DNA from: Polaribacter haliotis
GTDB taxonomy: Bacteria > Bacteroidota > Bacteroidia > Flavobacteriales > Flavobacteriaceae
Direction: 5' to 3'
Assembly: GCF_014784055.1 (NCBI RefSeq)
Contig: NZ_CP061813.1
Location: 3,296,001 to 3,360,000, forward strand
DNA length: 64,000 nt
Shown: positions 9,617 through 25,017 of the stretch, piece after piece
Numbering within the stretch: the first letter of the stretch is position 1
Layout: every line of letters starts with the position of its first letter
Notes under the pieces: model-generated
Told to the model about the DNA's origin: nothing
Database searches by the model: none
The model's input: the letters and a program-made list of their open reading frames with translations, nothing else
Program-made: the position numbers and the translations under genes

Positions 9617-9720
9617 ATTTCTACTTTTTGATGTCTGTCGACATTCTTAAGCTATTTGTCTAATATTATTCTTTATAATGCGCTACTTTTTTTAATTTAC
9701 TTGACTTAAAACAGGAATAA
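9617..9720. promoter_or_regulatory. Divergent control region between kinase and glycan locus
   Basis: These 104 A+T-rich bases must hold promoters for both directions. I see an inverted repeat ATGTC-TGTC-GACAT at 9631-9644 close to the kinase start, and a TACTTTTT -7-like box upstream of the GH92 gene, but no -33 element at the right distance. Operator function is only inferred. Confidence 0.4.
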
Positions 9721-11979
9721 ATGATATATTTTAAAAATCCGAATATAAAGATATTTTACATTTTAGTAACCATTCTAACAGTTGTTTCATGTGATAAAAC
9801 TAATTTAGAGCAAGAAACAAAATCATTAACAGAATTTGTGGATCCTTTTATAGGAACAGGTGGTCATGGACATACATATCCAGGAGCAACAGTTCCTTTT
9901 GGAATGTTGCAAGTAACTCCTGTAAATGGAATCTCTAAATGGGACTGGTGTTCAGGGTATCATTATTCAGATTCTGTGGCTGTTGGTTTTAGTCATTTGG
10001 CTTTAAGTGGAACAGGAATTGGAGATTTGGCAGATATTCTTTTTATGCCAATTAATAAAAAAGTCGATTTATCTATCAATCCAAAATCTAGAGATAGTAT
10101 TGCTTATAGATCTTCTTATAGTCATGACAATGAAACAGCAAAACCTGGTTATTATCAAGTTTTTTTAGAAGACCATAATGTAAATGTAGAATTAACAACA
10201 ACAAAAAGAACAGCATATCATAAATATACTTTTAAAAAGGAAGATAAACAATCTGTAGTTATTGATTTAGGATTCGCAATAAACTGGGATACACCTCTTA
10301 AAACATCTATAAATATTGAAGATGAATACACAATAAGTGGAACTCGTTTCAGTAAAGGTTGGGCAAGAAATCAAAAAGTATTTTTTGTGGCTAAATTTTC
10401 GAAGCCGATTACAAAACATCAACTATATTCGGATGGTAATTTTAGTAATAATAATTCATCAGAGGGAACAAAAACTGCAACACAATTATTTTTTGATACT
10501 AAGAATAAGGAAGAATTATTTGTAAAAGTAGCCTTATCATCTGTAAGTGTAGAAAATGCAAAAGATAATTTAAGAGAAGGAGGTTTCGATTTTAATATAA
10601 TAAAAGATGAAGCAGAAGACAAATGGAGCAATGCTTTAACAAAAATTGAAGTTGAAACGCCTGTAGATTCTTTAAAAACAATTTTTTACACAGCAATGTA
10701 TCATGCACAATTAGCGCCAGTTACTTACAGCGATAAAAACGGTCAATTTAGAAAAGAGAATGACGAAATTGTAACTGCAAAAAACTATACAGCATATTCT
10801 ACATTATCACTTTGGGATACTTTTAGAGCAGAACATCCTTTATTAACTTTAACAGCGCCAGATAGAGTTTCCGATATTATAAATACAATGTTGGCATATT
10901 ATGAAACCAAAGAAATATTACCAGTTTGGACTTTGTACGCAAACGAAACCAATACAATGACTGGTTATCATTCAATCCCAGTAATTGTAGAAGCATATAT
11001 GAAAGGAATTCGTGGTTTCGATACCGAAAAAGCATTTGAAGCAATGAAAACAACAATGATGCAAGATGAAAGAGGATTGAATCATTATAAGAAATACGGA
11101 TATATTCCTTATAGTTTATTGGACGAATCTGTAACAATTACTTTAGAGTACGCATATGACGATTGGTGTGTAGCTCAAATGGCAAAAGCCTTAGGGAAAG
11201 ATGCTGATTACAAATTTTTCTTAGATCGTTCAAAGGCATATCAACATTTATTTGATAATAAAACTGGTTTTATGCGAGGAAGATCTGTAGATGGTAAGTC
11301 TTTCAACGAACCTTTTGATGCAAAACATTCCAACCACAGAGAGCAAACAGATTACACAGAAGGGAATGCTTGGCAACATAGTTGGTTTGTTCCTCAAGAT
11401 CCAGAAGATTTTATTAAACTTCACGGAAGTAACGAAGTTTTTGCAAGTAGATTAGAGCAGTTATTTACAGAAAGCTCAGAAATTACTGGCGATAATATTT
11501 CTGCAGATATTTCTGGACTTATTGGACAATATGCGCATGGAAATGAACCAAGTCATCATATCGCTTACCTTTTTAACCATGCAAATCAACCTTGGCGAAC
11601 GCAATATTGGGCACGTCATATCATGGATACGCAATATAATACAACTCCAAATGGTTTAAGTGGAAATGAAGATTGTGGTCAAATGAGTGCTTGGTATGCG
11701 TTAAGCTCTATTGGATTATATGCCATGAATCCTGCTTCTGGAAATTATGAAATTGGAAGCCCTATTTTCGAAAAAGCAACAATTAAAGTTTCTGAAGGAA
11801 AAACATTTATAATTGAAGGAGAAAACGTTTCAGATAAGAATATTTATATCCAATCTGCAACGCTTAATGGTAAAGAGTTCAATAGAACAAACATCTCTCA
11901 TAAAGAGATATTAGAAGGTGGAACACTGCATTTTGTAATGGGTAGTCAGCCGAACAAAAATTGGGGGAGTTTAAAATAA
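9721..11979 (+). CDS. GH92 alpha-mannosidase lipoprotein (first copy)
   Basis: A 752-residue GH92 exo-alpha-mannosidase, an inverting calcium-dependent enzyme. The lipobox VVSC puts the lipidated cysteine at C24. The family N-terminal motif VDPFIGTGGHGHTYPGA (40-56) is followed by the SLWDTFRAEHPL segment, the probable catalytic acid E547 in TEGNAWQ, the HGNEPSHH loop (606-613) and GNEDCGQMS (648-656). HGNEPSHH is the common form and I associate it with alpha-1,2-type activity; that is an inference. It is the first gene of the plus-strand locus, followed 44 bases on by the SSS transporter. The nearest paralogue in the window is the GH92 at 17082, which shares these loops. Confidence 0.92.
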   Translation: MIYFKNPNIKIFYILVTILTVVSCDKTNLEQETKSLTEFVDPFIGTGGHGHTYPGATVPFGMLQVTPVNGISKWDWCSGYHYSDSVAVGFSHLALSGTGIGDLADILFMPINKKVDLSINPKSRDSIAYRSSYSHDNETAKPGYYQVFLEDHNVNVELTTTKRTAYHKYTFKKEDKQSVVIDLGFAINWDTPLKTSINIEDEYTISGTRFSKGWARNQKVFFVAKFSKPITKHQLYSDGNFSNNNSSEGTKTATQLFFDTKNKEELFVKVALSSVSVENAKDNLREGGFDFNIIKDEAEDKWSNALTKIEVETPVDSLKTIFYTAMYHAQLAPVTYSDKNGQFRKENDEIVTAKNYTAYSTLSLWDTFRAEHPLLTLTAPDRVSDIINTMLAYYETKEILPVWTLYANETNTMTGYHSIPVIVEAYMKGIRGFDTEKAFEAMKTTMMQDERGLNHYKKYGYIPYSLLDESVTITLEYAYDDWCVAQMAKALGKDADYKFFLDRSKAYQHLFDNKTGFMRGRSVDGKSFNEPFDAKHSNHREQTDYTEGNAWQHSWFVPQDPEDFIKLHGSNEVFASRLEQLFTESSEITGDNISADISGLIGQYAHGNEPSHHIAYLFNHANQPWRTQYWARHIMDTQYNTTPNGLSGNEDCGQMSAWYALSSIGLYAMNPASGNYEIGSPIFEKATIKVSEGKTFIIEGENVSDKNIYIQSATLNGKEFNRTNISHKEILEGGTLHFVMGSQPNKNWGSLK

Positions 11980-12023
11980 TTAATTCACAGCCAATAAAAA
12001 CTAACCAATAACCCTAACCAACT

Positions 12024-13901
12024 ATGGATATCATTGATGTTTCAATAATAATGCTCTATATCGTCTTAACTTTAGGCGTAGGAATTTGGATTTCTAAAAG
12101 AGCATCAAAAGGATTAGATTCTTATTTTCTCGGAGGAAAAAGTATAAAATGGTATTACTTAGGTTTAAGTAATGGTTCAGGAATGTTCGATGTTTCTGGA
12201 ACAGCTTGGATGGTAGGAATTTTATTCTTGTATGGAGTTAAAAGTTTCATGTTCATGTGGATGTGGCCAATTTGGAACCAGATTTTTATAATGATTTTCT
12301 TAGCCGCTTGGATTCGACGTTCGAATATTATGACAGGTTCCGAATGGATTTTAACACGTTTTGGAGATGGTAAAGCAGGTAGAGCATCTCATTTAATTGT
12401 GGCAATTTTTGCGATTATTGCTTCCATAGGTTTTATTGCTTACTTTTTTGAAGGTGTAGGGAAGTTCATGTCAATCATTCTTCCTTGGGATTTAACTTTT
12501 ATGATTGGGCAAAGCGAACTTTTAACATCCGACCAGAGTTATGCCTTAATAATTATTTTTTTAACTACCATTTATACGATAAAAGGTGGAATGTTTTCTG
12601 TAGTTGCAACCGAAGTTTTGCAATATGGAATTATGGTTTTAGCAGGGCTCTTAATTGCAGGTTATGCATTTATTACAGTTACAGATATCGAAATAAGCAA
12701 CGTACTTTCAACAGAATGGAGCAACATAATGTTTGGTTGGGAAATTGAAGGTTCATGGACGGGCAAGTACGAAGCTTTTAATAATTTAATAGATACACAA
12801 GGCTATAAAATGTTTGGGGCGTTTATAGGAATGTCTCTTTTTAAAGGAATTTTCGCAAGTATTGCTGGGCCAACACCAAGTTACGATATGCAACGAATTT
12901 TATCTACAAGATCGGTAAAAGAGGCAGCATATATGTCAGGTTTTACAAATTTGGTGCTTTTTATTCCTCGTTATTTATTAATTGGAGGAATCGTTATTAT
13001 TGCTTTGGTGTATATCGCTCCAGAAATGGCAGTTTCAAATACATTAAGTTTAAATGATTTAGAAATTATTCTTCCAAAAGTAATTAATAACCACGTTCCA
13101 GTTGGTATCAAAGGATTGTTATTAGCAGGACTTTTAGCAGCATTTATGTCTACTTTTTCTGCATTTGTAAATTCAGGACCAGCCTATATTGTAAACGATA
13201 TTTATAAGAAGTATTTCAAGCCAACTGCACCAGATAAACATTATATAAAAGCGAGTCATATAGCTTCGTTTGCAATTGTAATTATTGGCGTAATTATGGG
13301 GTTCTTTGCAGATTCTATAAACTCACTAACCTTATGGATAACTAGCGCACTTTATGGTGGTTATGTCGCCGCAAATTTCTTAAAATGGATTTGGTGGCGT
13401 TTTAATGGTTGGGGATATTTTTGGGGAATGACAGCTGGTTTGTTTATTGCAACTCTTCAGTTTTTATTAGACCAAAATAAAGCGAATTTCGAAATTGGTA
13501 CTTGGTTGTACGATTTAGCACAAATTCCTGCGATTTACATTTTTCCTATTATATTTATTGTCTCTTTATTAGGTTCTTTCTTAGGAACACTTTTTACACC
13601 AGCAACACCAATGGAAACTTTAAAAAAGTTTTATTCAAATGTACGTCCTTGGGGTTTGTGGGGTCCAGTTTATAGAGAGTTAAAAGGTGAAGACGAAACG
13701 TTTACTAAAAACGAAGACTTTGTAAGTGATATGTTAAATTGTGTCATTGGTGTTGTATGGCAATCCAGCATGATTTTACTACCAATATATTTTATGATTA
13801 GAGATTATCCTAAAACATTAATTGCATTATTGGTATTTGTAATAACATCAATTGTTTTAAAATTCACTTGGTTAGATAAAGTGAGAAAATATAAAAATTA
13901 A
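12024..13901 (+). CDS. Sodium:solute symporter (SSS/SLC5 family)
   Basis: A 625-residue inner-membrane transporter with about 13-14 hydrophobic segments and family features including SYFLGGKSIKWYYLGLSNGSG near residue 33 and the AGLLAAFMSTFSAFVNSGPA segment in the middle. SSS proteins couple substrate uptake to the sodium gradient. It is six bases upstream of a signal-less GH130 phosphorylase, so its cargo is probably the disaccharide that enzyme cleaves (Man-beta-1,4-GlcNAc) or free mannose or GlcNAc. In this locus it is the only recognisable transporter; there is no SusC/SusD pair and no MFS porter. Substrate is inferred from context only. Confidence 0.88.
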   Translation: MDIIDVSIIMLYIVLTLGVGIWISKRASKGLDSYFLGGKSIKWYYLGLSNGSGMFDVSGTAWMVGILFLYGVKSFMFMWMWPIWNQIFIMIFLAAWIRRSNIMTGSEWILTRFGDGKAGRASHLIVAIFAIIASIGFIAYFFEGVGKFMSIILPWDLTFMIGQSELLTSDQSYALIIIFLTTIYTIKGGMFSVVATEVLQYGIMVLAGLLIAGYAFITVTDIEISNVLSTEWSNIMFGWEIEGSWTGKYEAFNNLIDTQGYKMFGAFIGMSLFKGIFASIAGPTPSYDMQRILSTRSVKEAAYMSGFTNLVLFIPRYLLIGGIVIIALVYIAPEMAVSNTLSLNDLEIILPKVINNHVPVGIKGLLLAGLLAAFMSTFSAFVNSGPAYIVNDIYKKYFKPTAPDKHYIKASHIASFAIVIIGVIMGFFADSINSLTLWITSALYGGYVAANFLKWIWWRFNGWGYFWGMTAGLFIATLQFLLDQNKANFEIGTWLYDLAQIPAIYIFPIIFIVSLLGSFLGTLFTPATPMETLKKFYSNVRPWGLWGPVYRELKGEDETFTKNEDFVSDMLNCVIGVVWQSSMILLPIYFMIRDYPKTLIALLVFVITSIVLKFTWLDKVRKYKN

Positions 13902-13907
13902 AAAGAA

Positions 13908-14873
13908 ATGAGTTCAATTCCTTGGCAAGATAAACCAGAAAATTCGAATGATGTTGTTTGGCGTTATTCGGAAAATCCTATCATTAATAGATACGATATT
14001 CCATCTTCTAACAGTATTTTTAACAGTGCTGTAGTTCCTTTTAAAGATGGTTTTGCTGGTGTTTTTAGGTGTGATAACAAAGCAGTGCAAATGAATATTT
14101 TCGCTGGTTTTAGTAAAAACGGAATCGATTGGGAAATTAATCACGAACCAATTGAAATGATGGCAGGAAACACAGAAATGATCGAATCGGATTATAAATA
14201 CGACCCACGTGTTGTTTTTATTGAAGACAGGTATTGGATTACTTGGTGTAATGGTTACAATGGACCCACAATTGGTATTGGTTATACATTCGATTTTAAA
14301 GAGTTTTTTCAATGTGAAAATGCTTTTTTACCTTTCAATAGAAATGGGGTTTTATTTCCACAGAAAATAAACGGAAAATACGCAATGCTAAGTCGTCCAA
14401 GTGATAATGGACACACTCCATTTGGCGATATTTATATCAGTTATAGTCCAGATATGAAATTTTGGGGAGAACATAGATGTGTTATGAAAGCAACGCCTTT
14501 CGAGGATAGTGCTTGGCAATGTACAAAAATAGGAGCAGGGCCAATTCCAATTCTTACAGATGAAGGTTGGTTAATGTTATATCATGGAGTTATAAATACG
14601 TGTAACGGATTTAGATACGCAATGGGTGCTGCAATTTTAGAAGAAAATGAACCAGATAAAGTAAAATACAGAACACAACCTTATTTATTAGGACCTGCAG
14701 AACAATACGAAATGGTGGGAGATGTACCAAATGTGGTTTTTCCTTGTGCAGCTTTACATGATACAAAAGAAGATAAATTGGCAATTTACTATGGTGCCGC
14801 AGATACAGTTGTAGCAATGGCTTTTGGTAAGTTGAGTGAAGTCGTACAATTTACAAAAGATAATAGTTTATAA
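13908..14873 (+). CDS. GH130 beta-1,4-mannosyl phosphorylase
   Basis: A 321-residue protein with no signal peptide, so cytoplasmic. GH130 enzymes phosphorolyse beta-mannosides to mannose-1-phosphate. Visible features are RYSENPII near the N-terminus, [16 protein letters not shown], the catalytic aspartate D99 in [14 protein letters not shown], and [20 protein letters not shown]. Residues and length fit the group acting on Man-beta-1,4-GlcNAc, the core disaccharide of N-glycans (as in the UhgbMP and BT1033 enzymes, from memory), rather than the Man-Glc group. It sits directly after the SSS symporter and before a CBM9-like lipoprotein whose ATG it overlaps by nothing more than a one-base gap. 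It marks the locus as N-glycan directed. Confidence 0.88.
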   Translation: MSSIPWQDKPENSNDVVWRYSENPIINRYDIPSSNSIFNSAVVPFKDGFAGVFRCDNKAVQMNIFAGFSKNGIDWEINHEPIEMMAGNTEMIESDYKYDPRVVFIEDRYWITWCNGYNGPTIGIGYTFDFKEFFQCENAFLPFNRNGVLFPQKINGKYAMLSRPSDNGHTPFGDIYISYSPDMKFWGEHRCVMKATPFEDSAWQCTKIGAGPIPILTDEGWLMLYHGVINTCNGFRYAMGAAILEENEPDKVKYRTQPYLLGPAEQYEMVGDVPNVVFPCAALHDTKEDKLAIYYGAADTVVAMAFGKLSEVVQFTKDNSL

Positions 14874-14874
14874 G

Positions 14875-15951
14875 ATGAAGATGTTATCAAAATTAAAATA
14901 TGTAAGTATTATTTTTTGTGGTGTATCCATAATGAGTTGTGCGCAATCAAAAAAAGAAATTATTCCAGAAACATATGTCGCTCATAAAACTTCGGAAACC
15001 ATAATTATAGATGGAAAAGCAAATGAGTCTGAGTGGAAAAAAGCAAAATGGACAAACAATTTTATTGATATTGAAGGGGTGAAAACACCAAAATATCAAA
15101 CCAATGTAAAAATGCTTTGGGACGAAAACTACTATTATATTTTAGCAGAAATGAAAGAACCTCATATTTGGGCAGATATTACAAAACGAGATGAAGTTAT
15201 TTTTTACAATAATGATTTCGAGGTTTTTATAGAGCCAGATGGAGACACACATAATTATTACGAATTAGAAATTAATGCATTAAATACTGCTTGGGATTTA
15301 TTTATTTCGAAACCCTACAGAGAGTCAGATGGGGTTATTTTAAATGATTGGAATTTTACTGGCTTAAAGTCTGCAATTAGCATCAATGGAACATTAAATA
15401 ATTCGGGTGATACTGATAAAAGTTGGACGTTAGAAATTGCAATTCCATTTAAAGATTTAAGAACACTTTACAAACAAGACAATGTGCCAAGAGATAAATT
15501 TTGGCGCGTTAATTTTTCGAGAGTAAATTGGGATCATGATATTAAAGATGGTAAATATTCTCGTAAAAAAGGAAAAGATGGTAAATATTTACATGAATAT
15601 AATTGGGTTTGGTCGTCAACAGGAGTTATAAATATGCATTTGCCAGAAAATTGGGGATATGTTTATTTTTCAACAAAAAATGTGGAAAGCAACGATTCAT
15701 TTACAATTCCGAAAGACGATAAAATCAAACGAGAATTGTATAATTTATACAGAAAACAAAAAAGCCATTTCAAAAAGAATAAGTTGTGGTTATCTATTGA
15801 TAAATTATCATCAACAGAAATTAAAGTGGATGGAAAAACTATTATACCAGAATTAAAGTTCCATGAAACAGGTTGGAATTTAATGACGAAAAGTCCATTT
15901 ACTCAAAAAGTACTAATTATAAAAGAAGACGGAAAATTCATTTCAAAATAA
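14875..15951 (+). CDS. CBM9-like carbohydrate-binding lipoprotein
   Basis: A 358-residue protein from the ATG at 14875. An in-frame ATG at 14836 would add 13 polar residues before the signal, overlapping GH130, so the later start is preferred. The N-terminus has a lipobox (GVSIMSC) and is therefore a lipoprotein. Residues about 35-250 match the CBM9-like fold seen in many Bacteroidetes: IIIDGKANESEWKKAKW at the start, then YYYILAEMKEPHIWADI and NNDFEVFIEPDGDTHNYYE. CBM9-type modules bind glycan ends. No catalytic residues are recognisable. Six bases separate it from the GHL10-like gene, so the two probably work as a pair at the cell envelope. Confidence 0.8.
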   Translation: MKMLSKLKYVSIIFCGVSIMSCAQSKKEIIPETYVAHKTSETIIIDGKANESEWKKAKWTNNFIDIEGVKTPKYQTNVKMLWDENYYYILAEMKEPHIWADITKRDEVIFYNNDFEVFIEPDGDTHNYYELEINALNTAWDLFISKPYRESDGVILNDWNFTGLKSAISINGTLNNSGDTDKSWTLEIAIPFKDLRTLYKQDNVPRDKFWRVNFSRVNWDHDIKDGKYSRKKGKDGKYLHEYNWVWSSTGVINMHLPENWGYVYFSTKNVESNDSFTIPKDDKIKRELYNLYRKQKSHFKKNKLWLSIDKLSSTEIKVDGKTIIPELKFHETGWNLMTKSPFTQKVLIIKEDGKFISK

Positions 15952-15957
15952 AATAAT

Positions 15958-17079
15958 ATGAAGCTATTAGGTAAACTTTCAATTTTATTATTAATGATTG
16001 CTTTTACAGCATGCAATCAAAAAGTAGAAAAAAAGCAAGATGATAAAGAACTTGTAAATAATACAAAATCAGCATTCGATTTTGGTGTTTGGATAACGTC
16101 CCAAAAAGATAAAAAAAATGCAGATTATGCTGCAGAGTTTAAAAAATACAAAGAAGGTGGTATTGACGAAATTTTAATCAATACAAATACAGACCCAAAA
16201 GAATTGGAACGTTTAGTGCCAATTGCAACGAAAGAAGGTTTAAAAGTTCATGCGTGGATTATGGCTGTAAATCGTCCTGGAGATACAGTTGCATTAAAAC
16301 ATCCAGAATGGTATCAAGTAAGTCGCGAAGGAAAATCTTGTTTCGATACACGACCTTATGTTGGCTATTATCAATGGTTGTGCCCAACCAGAGAAGCATC
16401 AAGAAACCATATTTTAGGTTTGGTTGAAGGTTTGGCTAAAGTAGAAGGAATTGAAAGTGTGCATTTAGATTATATACGTTTTCCAGACATTTTTTTACCA
16501 ATTGGTTTATTGCCAAAATACAATTTAGTTCAAGATACAGAAATGGCAGAATACGATTTTTGTTATTGTGATGAATGTGTAAATGCTTTCGAGAAAATAC
16601 ATCATAAAAACCCAAGAGAAAGTAAAAATACTGCGATTGATATGGAATGGAAAAATTTCCGTTTAAACGCAATAAAAACACTGGTTGATGATGCTTATAA
16701 AATTGTACATAACAATAATAAAAAACTAACAGCTGCAGTATTTCCTTATCCAGAAATGGCAGATCATATGGTTCGTCAAAGATGGGATAAATGGAATATA
16801 GATGAGGTATATCCAATGATTTATCACGGGTTTTATAACGAAGAAATAGATTGGATAGGATATGCAACTAAACAAGGAGTTGATGATTTAAAAGGAAAAA
16901 AAGTAGGTGTTAATACAGGTGTTTATTTACCTCCTTTTACATCTAATGAAGAGTTAAAACAAGCTATTTTGCTAGCGAAAGAAAATGGAGCAAAAGGAGT
17001 AACATTTTTTGATGGTCCTCAATTAACAGACGAATATTTAAAAACAATTAGAGAAACAAAAGCGTCATTTTCTAAATAA
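15958..17079 (+). CDS. GHL10-like TIM-barrel putative glycosidase lipoprotein
   Basis: A 373-residue lipoprotein (lipobox FTAC, about C19) whose body looks like the glycosyl-hydrolase-like 10 (GHL10) TIM barrel: FGVWITSQKDKK at strand 1, LKVHAWIMAVNRP, and the hallmark VHLDYIRFPD at strand 4, then AVFPYPEM, DEVYPMIYHGFY and GVTFFDG. GHL10 proteins are assumed to hydrolyse glycans but few have proven activity. The pair CCYCxxC-like YCDECVNAF may be a metal or disulfide site. Position between the CBM9-like gene and a GH92 suggests a step in N-glycan breakdown; since no known endo-glycosidase is in the locus, an endo role is possible but unproven. Confidence 0.75.
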   Translation: MKLLGKLSILLLMIAFTACNQKVEKKQDDKELVNNTKSAFDFGVWITSQKDKKNADYAAEFKKYKEGGIDEILINTNTDPKELERLVPIATKEGLKVHAWIMAVNRPGDTVALKHPEWYQVSREGKSCFDTRPYVGYYQWLCPTREASRNHILGLVEGLAKVEGIESVHLDYIRFPDIFLPIGLLPKYNLVQDTEMAEYDFCYCDECVNAFEKIHHKNPRESKNTAIDMEWKNFRLNAIKTLVDDAYKIVHNNNKKLTAAVFPYPEMADHMVRQRWDKWNIDEVYPMIYHGFYNEEIDWIGYATKQGVDDLKGKKVGVNTGVYLPPFTSNEELKQAILLAKENGAKGVTFFDGPQLTDEYLKTIRETKASFSK

Positions 17080-17081
17080 GT

Positions 17082-22488
<5,407 letters not shown>

Positions 22489-22505
22489 TTCAAAAAACAA
22501 TACAA

Positions 22506-24827
22506 ATGAAGTTTACCTATAAATACATTGTTTTAATTTTAGTAATTACAATATTTTCTTGTAAAAAAGACAGGGTTTTTACAATGGAAGATATTCAGTT
22601 AATTCCTAAACCAGCAGAATTAAATTTAGAAAAAGGAAGTTTTGAGTTCGATAAAAACACAAAATTTGTTATTAATAATGATGAGCAAATACAAGCTTCA
22701 GAAATTTTAGCAAGCAAGTTTAAAACCGTTGCAAATTGGGATTTAGAAGCCGTAAAAGAAGCGCCTTCTTCTAATTATATTCAATTTATATTAAATAACA
22801 ATTTAGAAAAAGAAGCCTATAAACTAAATGTAAATAATGATGTAATTAAAATTGAAGCGAGTAATTTTTCAGGTTTTTTATATGGGGTTGAAACAATTCG
22901 TCAATTATTACCAGCAGAAATTGAAAGCGATACAACTGTTGATAATATCACTTGGGAAATTCCAAATATTACAATTACAGATGCTCCTCGTTTTAAATGG
23001 CGTGGATTAATGTTAGATGTTTCCAGACATTTTTTCGAAAAAGAATACGTTTTAAAAACAATAGATCGTTTGGCATATTTAAAAATGAACACACTCCATT
23101 TACATTTGGTAGACGACCAAGGATGGCGTATAGAAATTAAAAAGTATCCCAAATTAACAGAAGTTGGTGCTTGGAGAGTAGACCAAGAAAACAAACCTTG
23201 GGATGGTAGATATACACCGAAATTAGGCGAAAAAGCTACGTATGGCGGATTTTACACACAAGAAGATATTAAAGAAATTGTTGCATATGCGAAACGAAGA
23301 GGTATTAATGTGGTGCCAGAGATAGAAATGCCTGCACACGTTACCAGTGCAATTGCAGCGTATCCAGAGTTTTCTTGTTTAGAAAAACCAGTAACTGTTC
23401 CTTCTGGTGGATTGTGGCCAATTACAGATATTTATTGCGCAGGAAAAGATTCAACTTTTGAATTTTTACAAGATGTTTTAACGGAAGTTATGGATTTATT
23501 TCCATCAAAATATATTCATGTTGGTGGAGACGAAGCAACGAAAACCAACTGGAAAACTTGTAAAGATTGTCAAAAAAGAATGAAAACCGAAGGTTTGCAT
23601 GATGTAGAGGAGTTACAAAGTTATTTTATAAAACGTATGGAACGTTTTATAAGTTCTAAAGGACGTGTATTAATTGGTTGGGACGAAATTCTAGAAGGAG
23701 GTTTAGCACCAGGAGCAACAGTTATGAGTTGGAGAGGTGTAAAAGGTGGTTTAGAAGCATCTGAACAAGGACATGATGTTGTTATGAGTCCAGGAACGCA
23801 TTGTTATTTCGATCATTATCAAGGACCTATGGATACAGAACCTTTGGCTTGGGGCGGTTTTACTCCAATTAGTAAGGTTTATAAATTTGATCCTGTTGTA
23901 GAAACGATGACAGAAGAACAAGCGAAACATGTTTTAGGAGGGCAAGCCAATGTATGGGCAGAGCATATTCCAACAACTTCGCAATCGGAATATATGATTT
24001 TTCCAAGATTAACAGCATTGTCTGAAGTGCTTTGGAGTCCTAAGAAAGATAGAAGCTGGAACGAATTTACACCACGTTTAAAAGAAATGTTTAAGCGATA
24101 CGATTTTCAAGGAATTAATTATGCTAAAAGTGCATATACCATTTCTACTGAAACTCAAGTGAATGATACTACAAACGTGATTTCTGTATCACTTAAAAAT
24201 GAGTTTTCAGATTCAGATATTCGTTACGTGTTAAATAACGCATCATTAGATAACGAGGCTATTCCTTATAAAGAACCGATAGAATTAAAAGAAACTACTA
24301 CCATAAAAACTTCTGTTTTTAAAGATGATAAACCAATAGGTAGAGTATTTGAAAAAACCTTTAATTATCATAAAGCAGTTGGTAAAAAAGTAACTTATTT
24401 ATCAAAATACAGCAACAGTTATAAAGGTGCTGGTGCTAATAATATGACAAATATTATTAGAGGGTCTAAAAATTTTCATGATGGTCAATGGCAAGCTTGG
24501 ATTGGTAATGATATGGAAGTTGTTATCGATTTAGAAATACCAACAGAAATTAGTAAAGTAAGCGTTGGTTCTACAGATAATCAGGGGCCAGGTATTTACT
24601 ATCCAACAAAAGTAGAAGTTTTGCTTTCCAATGATGGGAAAAATTTTAAAAGAGCAGGTGTAATTAACAGAGCGTTAAAAGTAAACCCAAATATAGAACT
24701 TAAAGATTTTATTGTTAACTTTAAAAGTCAGAAAGCGACATTTGTAAAAGTGATTGCAAAGAGCGTTAAAAAAACACCAAATGGAGGTGGAGCTTGGTTA
24801 TTTGTAGATGAGATTGTTGTAGAATAA
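22506..24827 (+). CDS. GH20 beta-N-acetylhexosaminidase lipoprotein with sugar-binding C-terminus
   Basis: A 773-residue enzyme, lipidated at the cysteine of TIFSC (about 19). Domains: GH20b-type N-domain (about 35-155), GH20 barrel (about 160-540) with the substrate-assisted catalytic pair D342-E343 in HVGGDEATK, then a chitobiase/hexosaminidase C-terminal-like domain (about 555-630) and an F5/8 type C (discoidin) domain ending in GAWLFVDEIVVE. It releases terminal GlcNAc or GalNAc; after GH2 action it would trim the antennae. The C-terminal two-domain module recurs in the lipoprotein at 29884 and the cytochrome protein at 30698, which links this enzyme to the block that follows. The C-terminus is followed by a 190-base gap. 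Confidence 0.92.
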   Translation: MKFTYKYIVLILVITIFSCKKDRVFTMEDIQLIPKPAELNLEKGSFEFDKNTKFVINNDEQIQASEILASKFKTVANWDLEAVKEAPSSNYIQFILNNNLEKEAYKLNVNNDVIKIEASNFSGFLYGVETIRQLLPAEIESDTTVDNITWEIPNITITDAPRFKWRGLMLDVSRHFFEKEYVLKTIDRLAYLKMNTLHLHLVDDQGWRIEIKKYPKLTEVGAWRVDQENKPWDGRYTPKLGEKATYGGFYTQEDIKEIVAYAKRRGINVVPEIEMPAHVTSAIAAYPEFSCLEKPVTVPSGGLWPITDIYCAGKDSTFEFLQDVLTEVMDLFPSKYIHVGGDEATKTNWKTCKDCQKRMKTEGLHDVEELQSYFIKRMERFISSKGRVLIGWDEILEGGLAPGATVMSWRGVKGGLEASEQGHDVVMSPGTHCYFDHYQGPMDTEPLAWGGFTPISKVYKFDPVVETMTEEQAKHVLGGQANVWAEHIPTTSQSEYMIFPRLTALSEVLWSPKKDRSWNEFTPRLKEMFKRYDFQGINYAKSAYTISTETQVNDTTNVISVSLKNEFSDSDIRYVLNNASLDNEAIPYKEPIELKETTTIKTSVFKDDKPIGRVFEKTFNYHKAVGKKVTYLSKYSNSYKGAGANNMTNIIRGSKNFHDGQWQAWIGNDMEVVIDLEIPTEISKVSVGSTDNQGPGIYYPTKVEVLLSNDGKNFKRAGVINRALKVNPNIELKDFIVNFKSQKATFVKVIAKSVKKTPNGGGAWLFVDEIVVE

Positions 24828-25017
24828 TTTAGTTATCTAACTGTGTAGGTTTGTTATTTGTCGAATTTATTCGATTATTTAAATAGGTTTATATATGTTG
24901 AAGTCTAAACTCGTAAAGAATTTGAAAAATTAGCGAATTCGTATCAATTTTACAAAGCGTGAATTTAACCTAAAATTAATATAACGAGTTTAACATGTTA
25001 ATTAATAACCTGTAATA
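24828..25017 (+). promoter_or_regulatory. Intergenic control region before the cytochrome block
   Basis: The only sizeable gap inside the locus. It holds TAGGTTTG at 24846-24853 (a TAnnTTTG -7 match without a clear -33), an inverted repeat TCGAAT-TT-ATTCGA at 24861-24874, a 9-base inverted repeat TAAACTCGT (24906-24914) with ACGAGTTTA (24984-24992), and a perfect 12-base palindrome TTAACATGTTAA at 24990-25001, 16 bases before the next start. Several symmetric sites suggest a second regulated promoter; function is inferred. Confidence 0.45.

Noticed and set aside
16436..16867. 143-residue open frame on the minus strand
   Set aside because: Antisense to the GHL10-like gene, low-complexity hydrophobic/His content, no homology recognised.
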